Source: Propionimicrobium sp. PCR01-08-3
GTDB lineage: Bacteria > Actinomycetota > Actinomycetes > Propionibacteriales > Propionibacteriaceae
Reading direction: 5' to 3'
Assembly (NCBI RefSeq): GCF_030286045.1
Contig: NZ_CP127390.1
Span: 1,364,001-1,428,000, forward strand
DNA: 64,000 nucleotides
Part shown: in pieces, positions 48,770 to 59,600 of the stretch
Layout: each line of letters starts with the position of its first letter
Position numbering within the stretch: position 1 is the first letter of the stretch
Position numbers and translations under genes: made by a program
Notes under the pieces: model-generated
Databases searched by the model: none
Told to the model about the DNA's origin: nothing
The model's input: the letters and a program-made list of their open reading frames with translations, nothing else

Positions 48770-51643
48770 ATGTCCGTATCCACCGACCTGGATGTTGCGC
48801 CGGGGTCCATCATCCAGGTCAGAGACGAAGAGTGGCTTGTCACTTCGGTGGACAGCACGGCCGACGGCCAGCTACTGCAGGTGACCGGTACCTCCGAATT
48901 GGTGCGGGGCACCACCGCGAACTTCTACCCGAGTATCGATCGGGTGGTCCCGCTCAATCCCGCGGACGCCCGGGTGATCGCCGACGCGTCGCCGCATTAC
49001 CGCAAAGCCCGGCTGTGGCTGGAGTCGACCATCCGCAAGACCGCGACTCCCGCCAACCTTCCCGATATGGTGGTCTCCGATGGTGCACTGGCTGATCCGC
49101 TGCCGTACCAGCACACCGCCGTCGAGAAGGCCCTCGACCCCAACCACCTGCGCACCCGCATCCTGCTGGCCGATGCCGTCGGCCTGGGCAAGACGCTTGA
49201 GATCGGCATGATCTTGTCCGAGCTGATCCGCCGGGGCCGCGGCGAACGCATCCTGATCGTCTGCCCGCGCCACGTGCTCGAGCAGACCCAGAACGAAATG
49301 TGGTCTCGCTTCGATATCCCGTTCGTCCGGCTCGACTCGCTGGGCGTGCAGCGGGTGAAGCAGAAGATCCCCGCCAACCGCAATCCGTTCACCTTTTACA
49401 AGCGGGTCATCATCTCCATCGACACCCTCAAACAGGACCGCTTCGCAGGCGACCTGCGCAAACATCACTGGGATATAGTGGTCATCGACGAGTCGCACAA
49501 TGTGACGAACTCGTCGTCCAAGAACAATTCGCTGGCGCGGGTGCTCGCCCCCAACACCGACGCCATGATCCTCGCCTCGGCGACCCCGCACAACGGCAAA
49601 AAGGAATCCTTCGCCGAACTCATCCGGCTGCTGGAGCCGACCGCGGTCAGCCCTGCGGGCGACCTCAACCCCGACGACCTGAAGTCTTTGGTGGTGCGCC
49701 GGCACCGCAATTCGGACGAGGTGGCCAGCGTGGTGGGCGCCGACTGGGCCGAACGCCTGCCACCCAATAACGTCCTGGTCGACGCCTCACCCGCCGAGAA
49801 CGCGGTGGCCGATGAACTGGCCACCACCTGGCTACACCCGACCTGCGGCATATCGCCCTATTCGGGCGCCACCATCGGGCTATTCCCCTGGACGCTGGCC
49901 AAGGCCTACTTGTCGTCCCCGGCCGCGCTTGAGGAGACCATCGACAACCGGCTGCGTGGCCTGACCTCAGCTGAGCCGACGCAGGCCCGCGAGATCGCCG
50001 CGCTCACCAGGCTGCGAGAGCTCAATCAGCTGAGCTTCGATCATTCGGCGAAGTACCACAAGCTCGTCCACTACCTGCGTTCGATCGGTGTCGCCAAGAA
50101 CTCACCCGAACGCGCCGTGGTGTTCTCCGAACGGGTGCCCACCCTGGGCTGGCTGCGCACCAAGTTCACCCATGACCTCAAGCTGAAACCCGAGCAGGTC
50201 GCGATCTTGCATGGCGGCATGACCGACCTCGACCAGCAGAACATCGTCGAAAGCTTCAAGCAGGCGTCCTCGCCGATCCGCCTACTGATCACCGGTGATG
50301 TCGCCTCCGAGGGTGTCAACCTGCATCTGCAGTGCCACGAGCTCATTCACTACGACATTCCCTGGTCGCTGATCCGCATCGAGCAGCGCAACGGGCGCAT
50401 CGACCGCTACGGGCAGCGGCATCGTCCGCAGATCACCACCTTGCTGCTCAACCCCAGCACCGAAGACTGGACCGGCGATATTCACGTACTGCAGTTGCTG
50501 CTGCAAAAAGAGCAGCAGGCCCACCAGGCGCTCGGTGATGCCGCCAGCCTAATGGGGGAGTACTCCGCGACCGCCGAAGAAAACGCCATCCGCGATGTAC
50601 TGGCCCACCGCAAGAACTTCGATGATGTGGTCAAAGACCCCGCCGATCTCACCGGCGACCCGGACGACTCGCTGGCCGCCTTCCTCGATCTGATCGGTTC
50701 CGACTCGGTCGAGGCCACTTCGACTGAGCGGAAGCCACCAAGCCGCGACCCGCTCTACCCGAAGGCCGTCGATTTCCTGCGTGAGGCGGTCGAGGACTAC
50801 TACCAGGGCAATCAATCCAAGGCCCCCGGCGACGCTGGCGCGGGAGGCATCTCATGGAAAGAATTCCCGGCCGAGCATCTGGTGGAGTTCGTGCCGCCTG
50901 CCGATCTGAGGGCCCGGCTCGAGGTATTGCCCGACTCCTACCTCAGGCAGCGTCACGTGCTGCAGAGGATCAAGCTGGCCACCACGAAGTCAGAGGCCGA
51001 CCGACTACTCAAGAACGCTCTGAACGACGAGAACGGATCGAGCTGGCCGGAGGCGCACTATCTCGGCCCGCTACATCCGGTGCTCGACTGGGCGGCCGAC
51101 CGCTGTTTGGCGGCACTATCGCGCAACGAGATCTTCGCGGTGCGCGGCGCCGTGCAGCATCCGAATGTGCTGACGGTCGGCACCATCACCAATAAACGCG
51201 GCCAGGTGATCTCGGCGGTGTGGATGTCGGTGATGTTCAATCCGGACGACTTCTTTGTCTCGCCGGTCATTCACGATTCGAGTTTCGCGATGTTCAGGGC
51301 CATGGGCCTGGATGGTGATCTCAACAATCCAGGACCGGTCGCAGGCATCGACGACCTGCAAGAGCTGATTTCGCGCGCCGTGCGAAAGGCTGCTGACTAT
51401 CTCGAATACGTTGGGCAGGCCTCCATGGACGACACCCAGCATAGGGTGCAGGCCTGGAATCAGCAGATCGAGACCTGGTCGGCGCAGGCGGCACAGCTGC
51501 CGCTTATCGGTTCGATGAAACGCAGACGGATGGCCGTCGAGCAGGAGCGGGAGCTGATCGCACAGATGTCTCCCGACCGCAGACTGGTTCGTCCGCTGCT
51601 GGTGGTGGTGCCGGCGAATACCCCGGTGGAAGGTGGCAATTAG
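48770..51643 (+). CDS. drmD: SNF2-type helicase, DrmD-like
   Basis: 957 residues. Superfamily 2 motifs: I DAVGLGKTLEIG (about 134-145), II VIDESHN (about 238-244), III SATPHNG and VI QRNGRIDRYGQ (about 538-548). The last about 400 residues are family-specific. DISARM class 1 begins with DrmD of this length and architecture, followed by an Eco57I-type methylase, as here. It is predicted to translocate on or remodel incoming phage DNA. Confidence 0.8.
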   Translation: MSVSTDLDVAPGSIIQVRDEEWLVTSVDSTADGQLLQVTGTSELVRGTTANFYPSIDRVVPLNPADARVIADASPHYRKARLWLESTIRKTATPANLPDMVVSDGALADPLPYQHTAVEKALDPNHLRTRILLADAVGLGKTLEIGMILSELIRRGRGERILIVCPRHVLEQTQNEMWSRFDIPFVRLDSLGVQRVKQKIPANRNPFTFYKRVIISIDTLKQDRFAGDLRKHHWDIVVIDESHNVTNSSSKNNSLARVLAPNTDAMILASATPHNGKKESFAELIRLLEPTAVSPAGDLNPDDLKSLVVRRHRNSDEVASVVGADWAERLPPNNVLVDASPAENAVADELATTWLHPTCGISPYSGATIGLFPWTLAKAYLSSPAALEETIDNRLRGLTSAEPTQAREIAALTRLRELNQLSFDHSAKYHKLVHYLRSIGVAKNSPERAVVFSERVPTLGWLRTKFTHDLKLKPEQVAILHGGMTDLDQQNIVESFKQASSPIRLLITGDVASEGVNLHLQCHELIHYDIPWSLIRIEQRNGRIDRYGQRHRPQITTLLLNPSTEDWTGDIHVLQLLLQKEQQAHQALGDAASLMGEYSATAEENAIRDVLAHRKNFDDVVKDPADLTGDPDDSLAAFLDLIGSDSVEATSTERKPPSRDPLYPKAVDFLREAVEDYYQGNQSKAPGDAGAGGISWKEFPAEHLVEFVPPADLRARLEVLPDSYLRQRHVLQRIKLATTKSEADRLLKNALNDENGSSWPEAHYLGPLHPVLDWAADRCLAALSRNEIFAVRGAVQHPNVLTVGTITNKRGQVISAVWMSVMFNPDDFFVSPVIHDSSFAMFRAMGLDGDLNNPGPVAGIDDLQELISRAVRKAADYLEYVGQASMDDTQHRVQAWNQQIETWSAQAAQLPLIGSMKRRRMAVEQERELIAQMSPDRRLVRPLLVVVPANTPVEGGN

Positions 51644-52943
51644 ATGGCCAGCAGCGATGCATTGCGGGTTGTCGAGGACTTCGTGGCCGAGCACTATTTC
51701 ACCTCGGACGCCACGAATGAGACCTTTCACAAGCGGGTGATCGAGCGCCGCAAGGTGTGGGACGCCACGTCGGAAGACACCTCGCGTTCCCGACTGACGG
51801 CCGCGCACGGCGATCTGCTGACCGCAATGGCCGGACTGTATCCGGACGCCACCAGCGGTGAGGCCGGTAACAATGGCCGACAGCTGGTCGACGACGATCT
51901 TCGTCCGAAAGTCGCCGATCTGTACGGGAGGCTTCGTCACGTCCTTGGTTTCGGCACCGGTGAGTTCCATCATGAGACTTCCGGCCCGGTGCACCGCTAC
52001 GCAGCCCATGGGGTGAACGAGTTTCCGCTGGCCATCGTGGACGCGGTACCCGTGCCTTCGCTGGAGGATCTGTTCATCAAGGGTGCCCCGACCCTGCTGA
52101 CGCCCTGGCTGCCGGACGATGAGCCCGGAACCAAGCAGGTTCGCTCGGTCTCCGAGGCGTTGTCCGCGCTGTTCGTGGAGCGCGACGCGACCCCGCCCGC
52201 CGAGTTCGCGCTGGTGCTCGCCGGACGCTGGATCATCGTCACCGAGGCGGCACGCTGGCAGCAGGGCCGCTATCTCGGTGTCGACCTGCAGACCGTGCTC
52301 GACCGCAACGAGACCAAACGCGGCGGCGAAGTCGATACCGCGTTGTGCTGCATCGACGCCGGTTCGCTGGGTCCCGACGAGGCTGGTGCCATCTGGTGGC
52401 GCGACACCCTGGACGACTCGGCCCGGCACACCGTCGGGGTCAGCGCCGACCTGCGCGAAGGCGTGCGAACCTCGATCGAGATCATCGCCAACGATGTGGT
52501 CAACCGCCGCCGCAAGCTAGGTCTGCCCCCGCTGCCCGACAACCAGGCGCAGCCGCTGGCGAAACAGTCGCTGCGATTCTTGTACCGGATTTTGTTCCTG
52601 CTCTATGCAGAGGCCTCCCCGCAACTGGGCATCCTGCCTCTCGGCGCACCCGAATACGAGGCCGGGTATTCCATCGACCGGCTGCGCGACCTCATACAGG
52701 TGAAACTCACCAGCACCAAATCCCGTCAGGGCACCCATCTCTACGATTCGCTGGGTGTGCTGTTCCGGCTGATCGACCAGGGCCACGGCTACGCCACCCG
52801 CGTCACCGACTCCGGTTTCCCCGACCCCGCCCTGGACGAGCCGACTGACGAACTCGGCTCCGGGGCCGCAACGCACGGCCCCGACGAGACATCCGGCGAA
52901 ACCGCCACCGGTCGGGCCGAATCGTCCCCTGAGCATGCCAGAG
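51644..52943 (+). pseudogene. drmMI: N-terminal part of DrmMI-like DNA methylase
   Basis: Begins one base after the drmD stop. MASSDALRVVEDFVAEHYFTSD...KRVIERRKVWD and FLYRILFLLYAEASPQLGILPLG...THLYDSLGVLFRLIDQGHGY match the N-terminal segment of Eco57I-type adenine methylases of DISARM/BREX type. Homology fades after about 52810. The frame continues to a stop at 53005 through sequence that is antisense to the methylase core. The catalytic domain that should follow is on the other strand. Confidence 0.75.
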
Positions 52944-54636
52944 GGCCAGCATCCACCATGGATTGCCCTCGGCAAGCAGTGCCTCCACATCCCCGCGCGG
53001 CCTGACCCAGGGAGGATTCCCGACCTGGAGGTCGAAACCGCCCCTACCGAAGACCGGGGCGAGATTCAGTTCCCAGTGGAAGAAGCCTTGCTGGGCCGCC
53101 ACGTTTTCGCATACCTGCAGCCAGGGGTGCGCCTCGATCACCTGGGATACGTGGTCGGCGGCACCCGCACCGGCCAGCTGGAAGTTCTCCTGATCGGCCA
53201 GCGCCTGCCACGCGTTCGCCGGGGCGAGCTGATCCTGGTCGTCCGAAACCATCCGGCCGCGAGACTTCGCCTGCTGGTGAGTGCCGAGAATCTGCTCACA
53301 GCACTCGATCCACTCCCCCAAGCTGGGCGGCTTCACCTGAACTTGCGTGAGCGGCCAGAACCACAGTGCACACCAGGCGTCCATCACCCGGTGCAGCCGC
53401 CGATACGCGCCATCCGGGTCGGCCAGCGACTGCTCGATCTGTTCCCGGGTCACATACCTCGCCGGAGTGTCATCCTGGGCCTGGCCCCACAGCCCGATGG
53501 TGCGCCTGGTCTGCTGATCGGCGATCACCAAACGCCGGTAGGCCATCGTCCACAATTCTTCGACCTGATAGCCCAGCGCGACCAGCCGGTTGATCTCACC
53601 GTTCGAGGGCTTGACCCTGACCTTTTTCCGCCAATCCTTAAGGGCCTTCACTCGGTCGGGAACCAGCTTCTTCGCTTCTTTGGACACAGCGGTAGAGCCC
53701 CAGCCCTCGGCGGGCAGCAGCCAATGCGGCACCAAACCCTGAGCCTTGGTCTGGGTCGGTGAATCGTCCCGCACTTTTTCGGCGATGTCGGTAAGCGGCA
53801 CATCGGTGGCGGGTTGGTTCAGCCACGACTTGTCGGCGAGCTGATCCCTGCGATAGCAGGCCCTTCTGGCGCCGATCAGCGAATTACCGCGGCGCAGATG
53901 CAGCCCGAACCACGGTGCCTGCAGGCCCTGGGTCATGGTGTCGAGCCACAGGGTGATCTCGGCGAACTCCACCGCGGCCTCGTTGAGGTCGACACCGTAC
54001 ACCTGGTGCAGCGCGATCGACGCCTTGACCTTCTGCAGTTCGGCGGGGCGATCCTCCGGATCGACCGTGCGGCCCAGCTCGTGCTCCTTGCGGGTGAGGT
54101 ATTGCTCGGCCAGCTGCCTGGTGGCCTCGATGGCGAATGCGCCCGAGCCGAGCGCCGGCTCGCAGATCGTGAGATCGAGGATCTCGTCGGCCGGGGTGGT
54201 TACGCCGTCCTGGTCGAGCAGTTCGTCCAGCGCCTGCCCGACGGTAAACCGGGTCAGCACCTCCGGGGTGTAATACGAGGCGGACTGCTGGCGTTCCCGG
54301 CCCGACAGCCGGAAGACGAATTCGCCGGTGCCGTAGCGCCGGGGCGCCCGCTCACCGGTGTCCGGGTCTTCGACGGTGACGAAATCCTTCTGCTCGATGT
54401 CACCTGCCCGGTCGACCGGCACCACCCACGATCCCTCGCTCAGGTCGCCGTCGTGGGCCACCTCGTAGAGCTCCTGGGAGGCGACGAAGCCGGTGTAGCT
54501 CATCAGGCCCTCGTAGACCGCGCCCAGCTGGTTGATGCCGAGCTCGACGTAGCTGATGAAGCCGCGCTCTCGTCGGTTCTGCTCCTTGGTGAGCAGCAGC
54601 CGGGACAGCACCTGCTGCAACGCCCGGTTGCCCAGC
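52944..54636 (-). pseudogene. drmMI: Central catalytic part of the methylase, inverted
   Basis: Reading on the minus strand, this gives about 560 residues of the missing core: GFISYVELGINQLGAVYEGLMSYTGF, QSASYYTPEVLTRFTVGQALDELL, the SAM motif ICEPALGSGAFAIEA, VYGVDLNEAAVEFAEITLWLD and the catalytic NPPW in FDLQVGNPPWVRPRGDVEALLAEGNPWW. Both flanking parts of the same gene are on the plus strand. Re-inverting at 52943/54637 would join GNPWWMLA to KPSEAA in frame on the 3' side. On the 5' side it would leave a one-base offset and about 20 expected residues missing. The segment has no start or stop of its own at a sensible place. Confidence 0.75.
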
Positions 54637-56475
54637 AAGCCCTCCGAGGCTGCGAAGTCCGAAAAGCGCGAATCAACGCTGTCGTTGCCCGGCATGGTCG
54701 ATGCCGTGCTGGACGGTACCGGCGATGTCGCTGGGCTCGCCGCCTACGTCGGTGATGCCACTAATTACCCGTTGCTCGCCGGTCTGCAGCCCGACCTCTA
54801 TCGCTGCTTCATGGCCCAGGTTTGGGCCCACCAATCCGGGCGCGGCATCTCGTCGCTGGTGCACCCCGAGACCCATTTCACCGACGAGAAAGCGGGAAGA
54901 CTCCGCGAGAACACCTATTTCAGGTTGCGTCGTCATTGGCAGTTTGAGAATCAGTTGAAACTGTTCCATGAAATCGGCAACCTGATCTCTTATGGCGTGC
55001 ATGTTTATGGTGCTCCGGGCACTGTTGCGTTCGATCACGCGACTGCGCTCTACCACCCGGCAACTATCGTGAGTTCCTACCGGCACAATGGTGATGGGGA
55101 CGAACCGGGCTTCAAATTTGACGGACATTGGGACACCAGGCCGCATCGAGCGCGAATTCAGCGCGTGACGGACGAGACCCTCGCACTCTGGCGCGACGTG
55201 CTTGAATCTCCAGGCAGTCCGCTGCAGCACACCCGAATGCTTTATACCGTGAACCGAGGAGTCTCCGATGTCCTGACTCGCGTCGCTCGCGCTGATCGCA
55301 TCGGATCCCTCGATCTGCATTTCTCACGTGGCTGGGACGAATCCATCGACCGCAAGAAGGGGTACTTCGTAAAGAGGTGGGGCGCACCGGAGACATGGAG
55401 AGATGCCATTTTGCAGGGACCGCACCTATTTGTCGCGAATCCCATGTATGAGTCGCCAAATAGGGGGCTAAAGAGCCACAGAGACTGGTCGCATGTTGAC
55501 CTAGAGCAGTTAGCGACCGACGCAGTACCGACAACGGGCTACAAACCCGCTGGTGACCGTGCCAGATATGACCGGGACTACACCCACTGGTCCGACAACC
55601 CCGACCCCGCGACCGCCGGTTTTGGTTCGAGCGAGACCTATTGGGAGAACGAGCCAGCCCGGGATCACTACCGAGTCGCCTGGCGCAGTATGGCAAATAA
55701 CACCGGAGAGCGGACCCTGATACCCGCGATAATTCCGCCGGGCTCTGCGCACCCAAACGGTGTGTTCTGCGTTGGAGCACATTCGAACCAAGAACTCGCG
55801 TTGGCCGCAGGCGCTGTCAGCTCGCTGATTTCAGATTTCTCTGTGCGGGCATCACCCAAAAGCGGCATCTATCAAGGTGTATTTGAACGCCTCCCGCTCC
55901 CACCCCTTAATCACCCGCTGATCCCTGCCTTGATCCTGCGCACTCTGAGGCTCAACTGCCTGACCAGCGCCTACGCCGACCTCTGGTCCGACTGCTTCGA
56001 CCCTGCCTTCCAAGCCGATTCCTGGACCAGCACCGAGCACACTGTCACCGAGCTGGGCGATGTCTCGTCCGAATGGAACAAGACGACCCCGCTGCGCCGG
56101 GACTCGGATCGTCGCCAGGCTCTGGTGGAGATCGACGCACTGGCGGCGCTGATGCTGGGCATCCCCGCCGAGGAATTGTGCACGGTCTACCGAACTCAGT
56201 TCGGGGTGCTAAATGAATACGACACCGGGATTGGAAAGTCGAAGTACATCTTCGACCGCAACGGCCGGATCATCCCGAACACCGTCTACGCCACCTGGAA
56301 GAAGAAGGGCGACGCCATCACCGGGGCCGAGCGCACCGCGACCAACGCGTCGGGGCGCACCTACATCTATGAGCTGCCGTTCATCACCTACGACCGGGAG
56401 GCCGATATGACGACGGCCTATCACGAGTTCGAGCGCAGGCTGGAAGCCGTCGGCGGATACGAGCCCGAATCATGA
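54637..56475 (+). pseudogene. drmMI: C-terminal part of DrmMI-like methylase
   Basis: From KPSEAAKSEKRESTLSLPG onward this matches the methylase C-terminus: YPLLAGLQPDLYRCFMAQVWAHQ, LVHPETHFTDEKAGRLRENTYFRLRRHWQFENQLKLF, DHYRVAWRSMANNTGERTLIPAIIPP (target recognition region) and HYEFERRLEAVGGY. It has no own start until an ATG at 54694. It ends normally at 56475. The 172-bp gap before the giant helicase shows no gene. Confidence 0.75.
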
Positions 56476-56647
56476 GCAAGTTACTACTGCGCACAAAAGC
56501 TCGCGCCCTGCGTGACCGGTATCTCGGGTCCGCTTTGCGACTACCTCGCTGTGTGTACGCCCCGACACCGGCGAAAAGCAATTTGGTAGACGCCCAGGAT
56601 TTAGGTTTCTGTGCGAGCCATGCACCAGTACAAGAGAGACCCGCTCC

Positions 56648-59600
56648 ATGAGTGAACTGCTGCCACCCACGCAGGCCAGGGCGCTGCAATCCGGACTGCT
56701 GGAGTATTTGACCACGACCTTTGCGCTGGCCGACGGTGATGCCCAGACCGCGCTAAGGGAGTTTCTCACTGACCCGGACAGCGGCCTTTTCAAGGGGCCT
56801 TATCTGCGCACGTCGCTGCCGTTTCGTGCCGCGCCCCGCCGCTCGGCAGACGGTCTGTCGTGGACCCCACCAGGTTTCAGCCCCTACGGGCATCAGGCCG
56901 CAGCGTTCGCCAGGCTGAACTCCGCCGAGCGTCGTCCGCTGCCGACACTGGTCACCACCGGCACCGGATCCGGCAAGACCGAAGCATTCACCTACCCGGT
57001 GCTCGACCACATCGTCCGGGCGAAGCGTGCGGGGCAAACTGGTGTCAAAGCACTGTTCCTGTATCCGATGAACGCGCTGGCCACCGACCAGGCCTCCAGA
57101 CTCGCGAAACTCATCTCGGCCACCGGCGAGAATCCGTGGGGCACCATCACCGCTGCCATCTACACCGGCGACCAAACCCACGAGCGCACCAAGGTCAGTG
57201 ACCAGGGCCTGATCACCAGCCGCGAGGTGATTCGCTCCGCCCCGCCGGATGTACTGCTCACCAACTACAAGATGCTCGACCAGTTGCTGCTGCGAGAGGC
57301 GGACCAGCGCATCTGGGCCCAGTCCGCTGAGACCCTGCAGTATCTGGTGCTCGACGAGTTCCACACCTACGACGGCGCCCAGGGCACCGATGTGGCGATG
57401 CTGCTGCACCGACTCGGGCTGGCTCTCAAGTCGTATTGGCCCACCCGCGGCACCGTTGCCGACTCCCACTCCACAGATGAATGGTCCCGACCGCTGGGCC
57501 GCATCACTCCGGTGGGCACGTCAGCGACGCTGGGCGGAGGCACCGATGCGGGGCTTGCGCAGATGGTCGATTTCGCCACCACCATCTTCGGCGAACCCTT
57601 CGACCGCGACTGCGTGGTCACCGAATCACGCCGCGACATCGCCGAATGGACCGGTGACGCGACAAAACGAGTCGAGGATCGGGGACTTCGCCCGGTCATC
57701 GTCACCACTAGCGGTGCCGCGGGGATTCACCAGCTCGCCCAGGCCGGTGGCCTAGATGCCCAGGCACTGTGCCACCGCGTGCTCGTCGCAATGTATGACG
57801 CGGCCGATCAAGAAAACCCGGCAACCTTCCCGAACCCCGATGACCATGACGGACTGATCAACCTGGCGAAGGCGCACCCCCTCGTCCGGGCTCTGATCTC
57901 GAAGACCGCGGCAGCCACTCATATTGACCGGCTCGCCGATGACCCCGAACTGTTCCGCGGCGAAAGCCTTGACCCCACATCCCACCAGGTGCGCGCCGAC
58001 TTCTTACTCGACCTTGCCTCGGCACTGGGGCACCTGCGCGCACTGCCCGACCGGCAGGCGGTGGGCACTGAGACCCATCTGTGGATCCGCGAGCTCTCCC
58101 GCATTGACCGATACGCGGGTACCCAGGTGCGGTACCGCTGGGCCGACGACGGCACCCCAGCGTCCGACATGGAAGACCCGACCGGCGCACAGCAAGAGTG
58201 GTTCCCGGCCCTCTACTGCCGGCATTGCGGACGCTCCGGCTGGGGAGTGCAACTGGCGAACACCGGCAGCGACCTGACAGCCGATGACGCCCACATCCGC
58301 CGCAACCATGCCAATCACTCCGGCAGATTCCGCGCTCTCATCAACGCCACCCGGGAGGCCGAAACCATCGATGAGACGGCCACCCACTCGAATGAGATCG
58401 ACACGCGACTGATGTGGTTCCACACGCAGCATCGCCACTTCGAGGTGCAGCCGCCGGAACCGGACGATGACGACTACCGCGCCGGGCTCATCCTGCCGGT
58501 GCTGATGCTCACCGGGGACGATGCCGACCAGCGCTCCAAGAATGACGAATGCCCCTCCTGTGGCAAGCCCGACGGCATCCGCTTCCTGGGTTCGGCGATC
58601 GCCACTCTGCTCTCGGTGACCATGTCGAACTTGTTCGGCGCGGCAGGAATCGACCCGAGCGACAAGAAGGCCCTGGTCTTCGCCGACTCGGTGCAGGACG
58701 CCGCACACTACGCGGGATTCATCTCGGCCCGCTCACACTCCATCACCTTGCGGGCCGTGCTGCGCGAAGCTCTCGACGACGACGAGATAAAAACCCTGCC
58801 GGAGCTCACCGAGCGGGTGCTCGAACTGACCCGATCCGACAGATTCCGCCGCTACCGGATGCTGCCCGCAGAACTCGCCGACGACCCCGAGATGAAACCA
58901 TTTTGGGCCTCACCCACCTGGAGTGGCATCCCCACAGCGATCCGCACCAAGGTACGCAACCGGCTCGCCTTCGACGCCACCTTGGAGTTCGGCCTGTCCG
59001 GAGGATTCGGGCGCACCCTGGAACGCACCGGATCGGTCTGGGCCACGGTCGGCACCCCATCGTCCGATGACCTGGCGAGCATCGCCCGGCAGACACTGGC
59101 CGAGATCGCGCAGGACAGGCTGGACGAACCTCTTACCGCCATACCGGACGACGAGCTCGTCGGATGGGTGCGGGGTGTGCTGGAGCGGATGCGCACCCAA
59201 GGTGCCATCGGGCACCACTGGTTCGATTCGTTCATCACCAACGACGGCAATCAGTTCTTCTTGTGGGGCGGCCGACCGCGCAATGTCGGGATGCCGGCCT
59301 TCCCAAAGGGCAGATCGATCCCCGGCTTCCCCTATGTCGGTGGCCCGAGCCTCACCGGCGGCGCATCTGGCAAGAACATGCAGCTCGATCCGGTGGTGGG
59401 ATCTCGCTCCTGGTATGCGGACTGGACCCGCAAGGTGCTCGGTGTGCCCGCCGCCCTGGGTGGGGTGCTCGCCAAGCAGCTGCTGGCCGGGCTCACCAAG
59501 GCCGGGATCCTTGACTCGTCCATCACCAAGACCGGCCGCACCGTCTATCAGATCCGCCCCGACCATCTACTCGTCGGGGCGGTCCGCGCCGAACAATTGG

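Noticed and set aside
54637-54695. Start of a free-standing minus-strand methylase at 54695 (MPGNDSVDSRF)
   Set aside because: The plus strand here reads as the natural continuation of the C-terminal part (KPSEAA...LSLPG). The minus reading is more likely antisense, although codon statistics do not separate the two.
52930-54700. CATGCC (52934-52939) / GGCATG (about 54690) as the inversion crossover
   Set aside because: Crossover there would put both junctions out of frame and would place true C-terminal codons inside the inverted segment; a boundary near 52943/54637 fits better.
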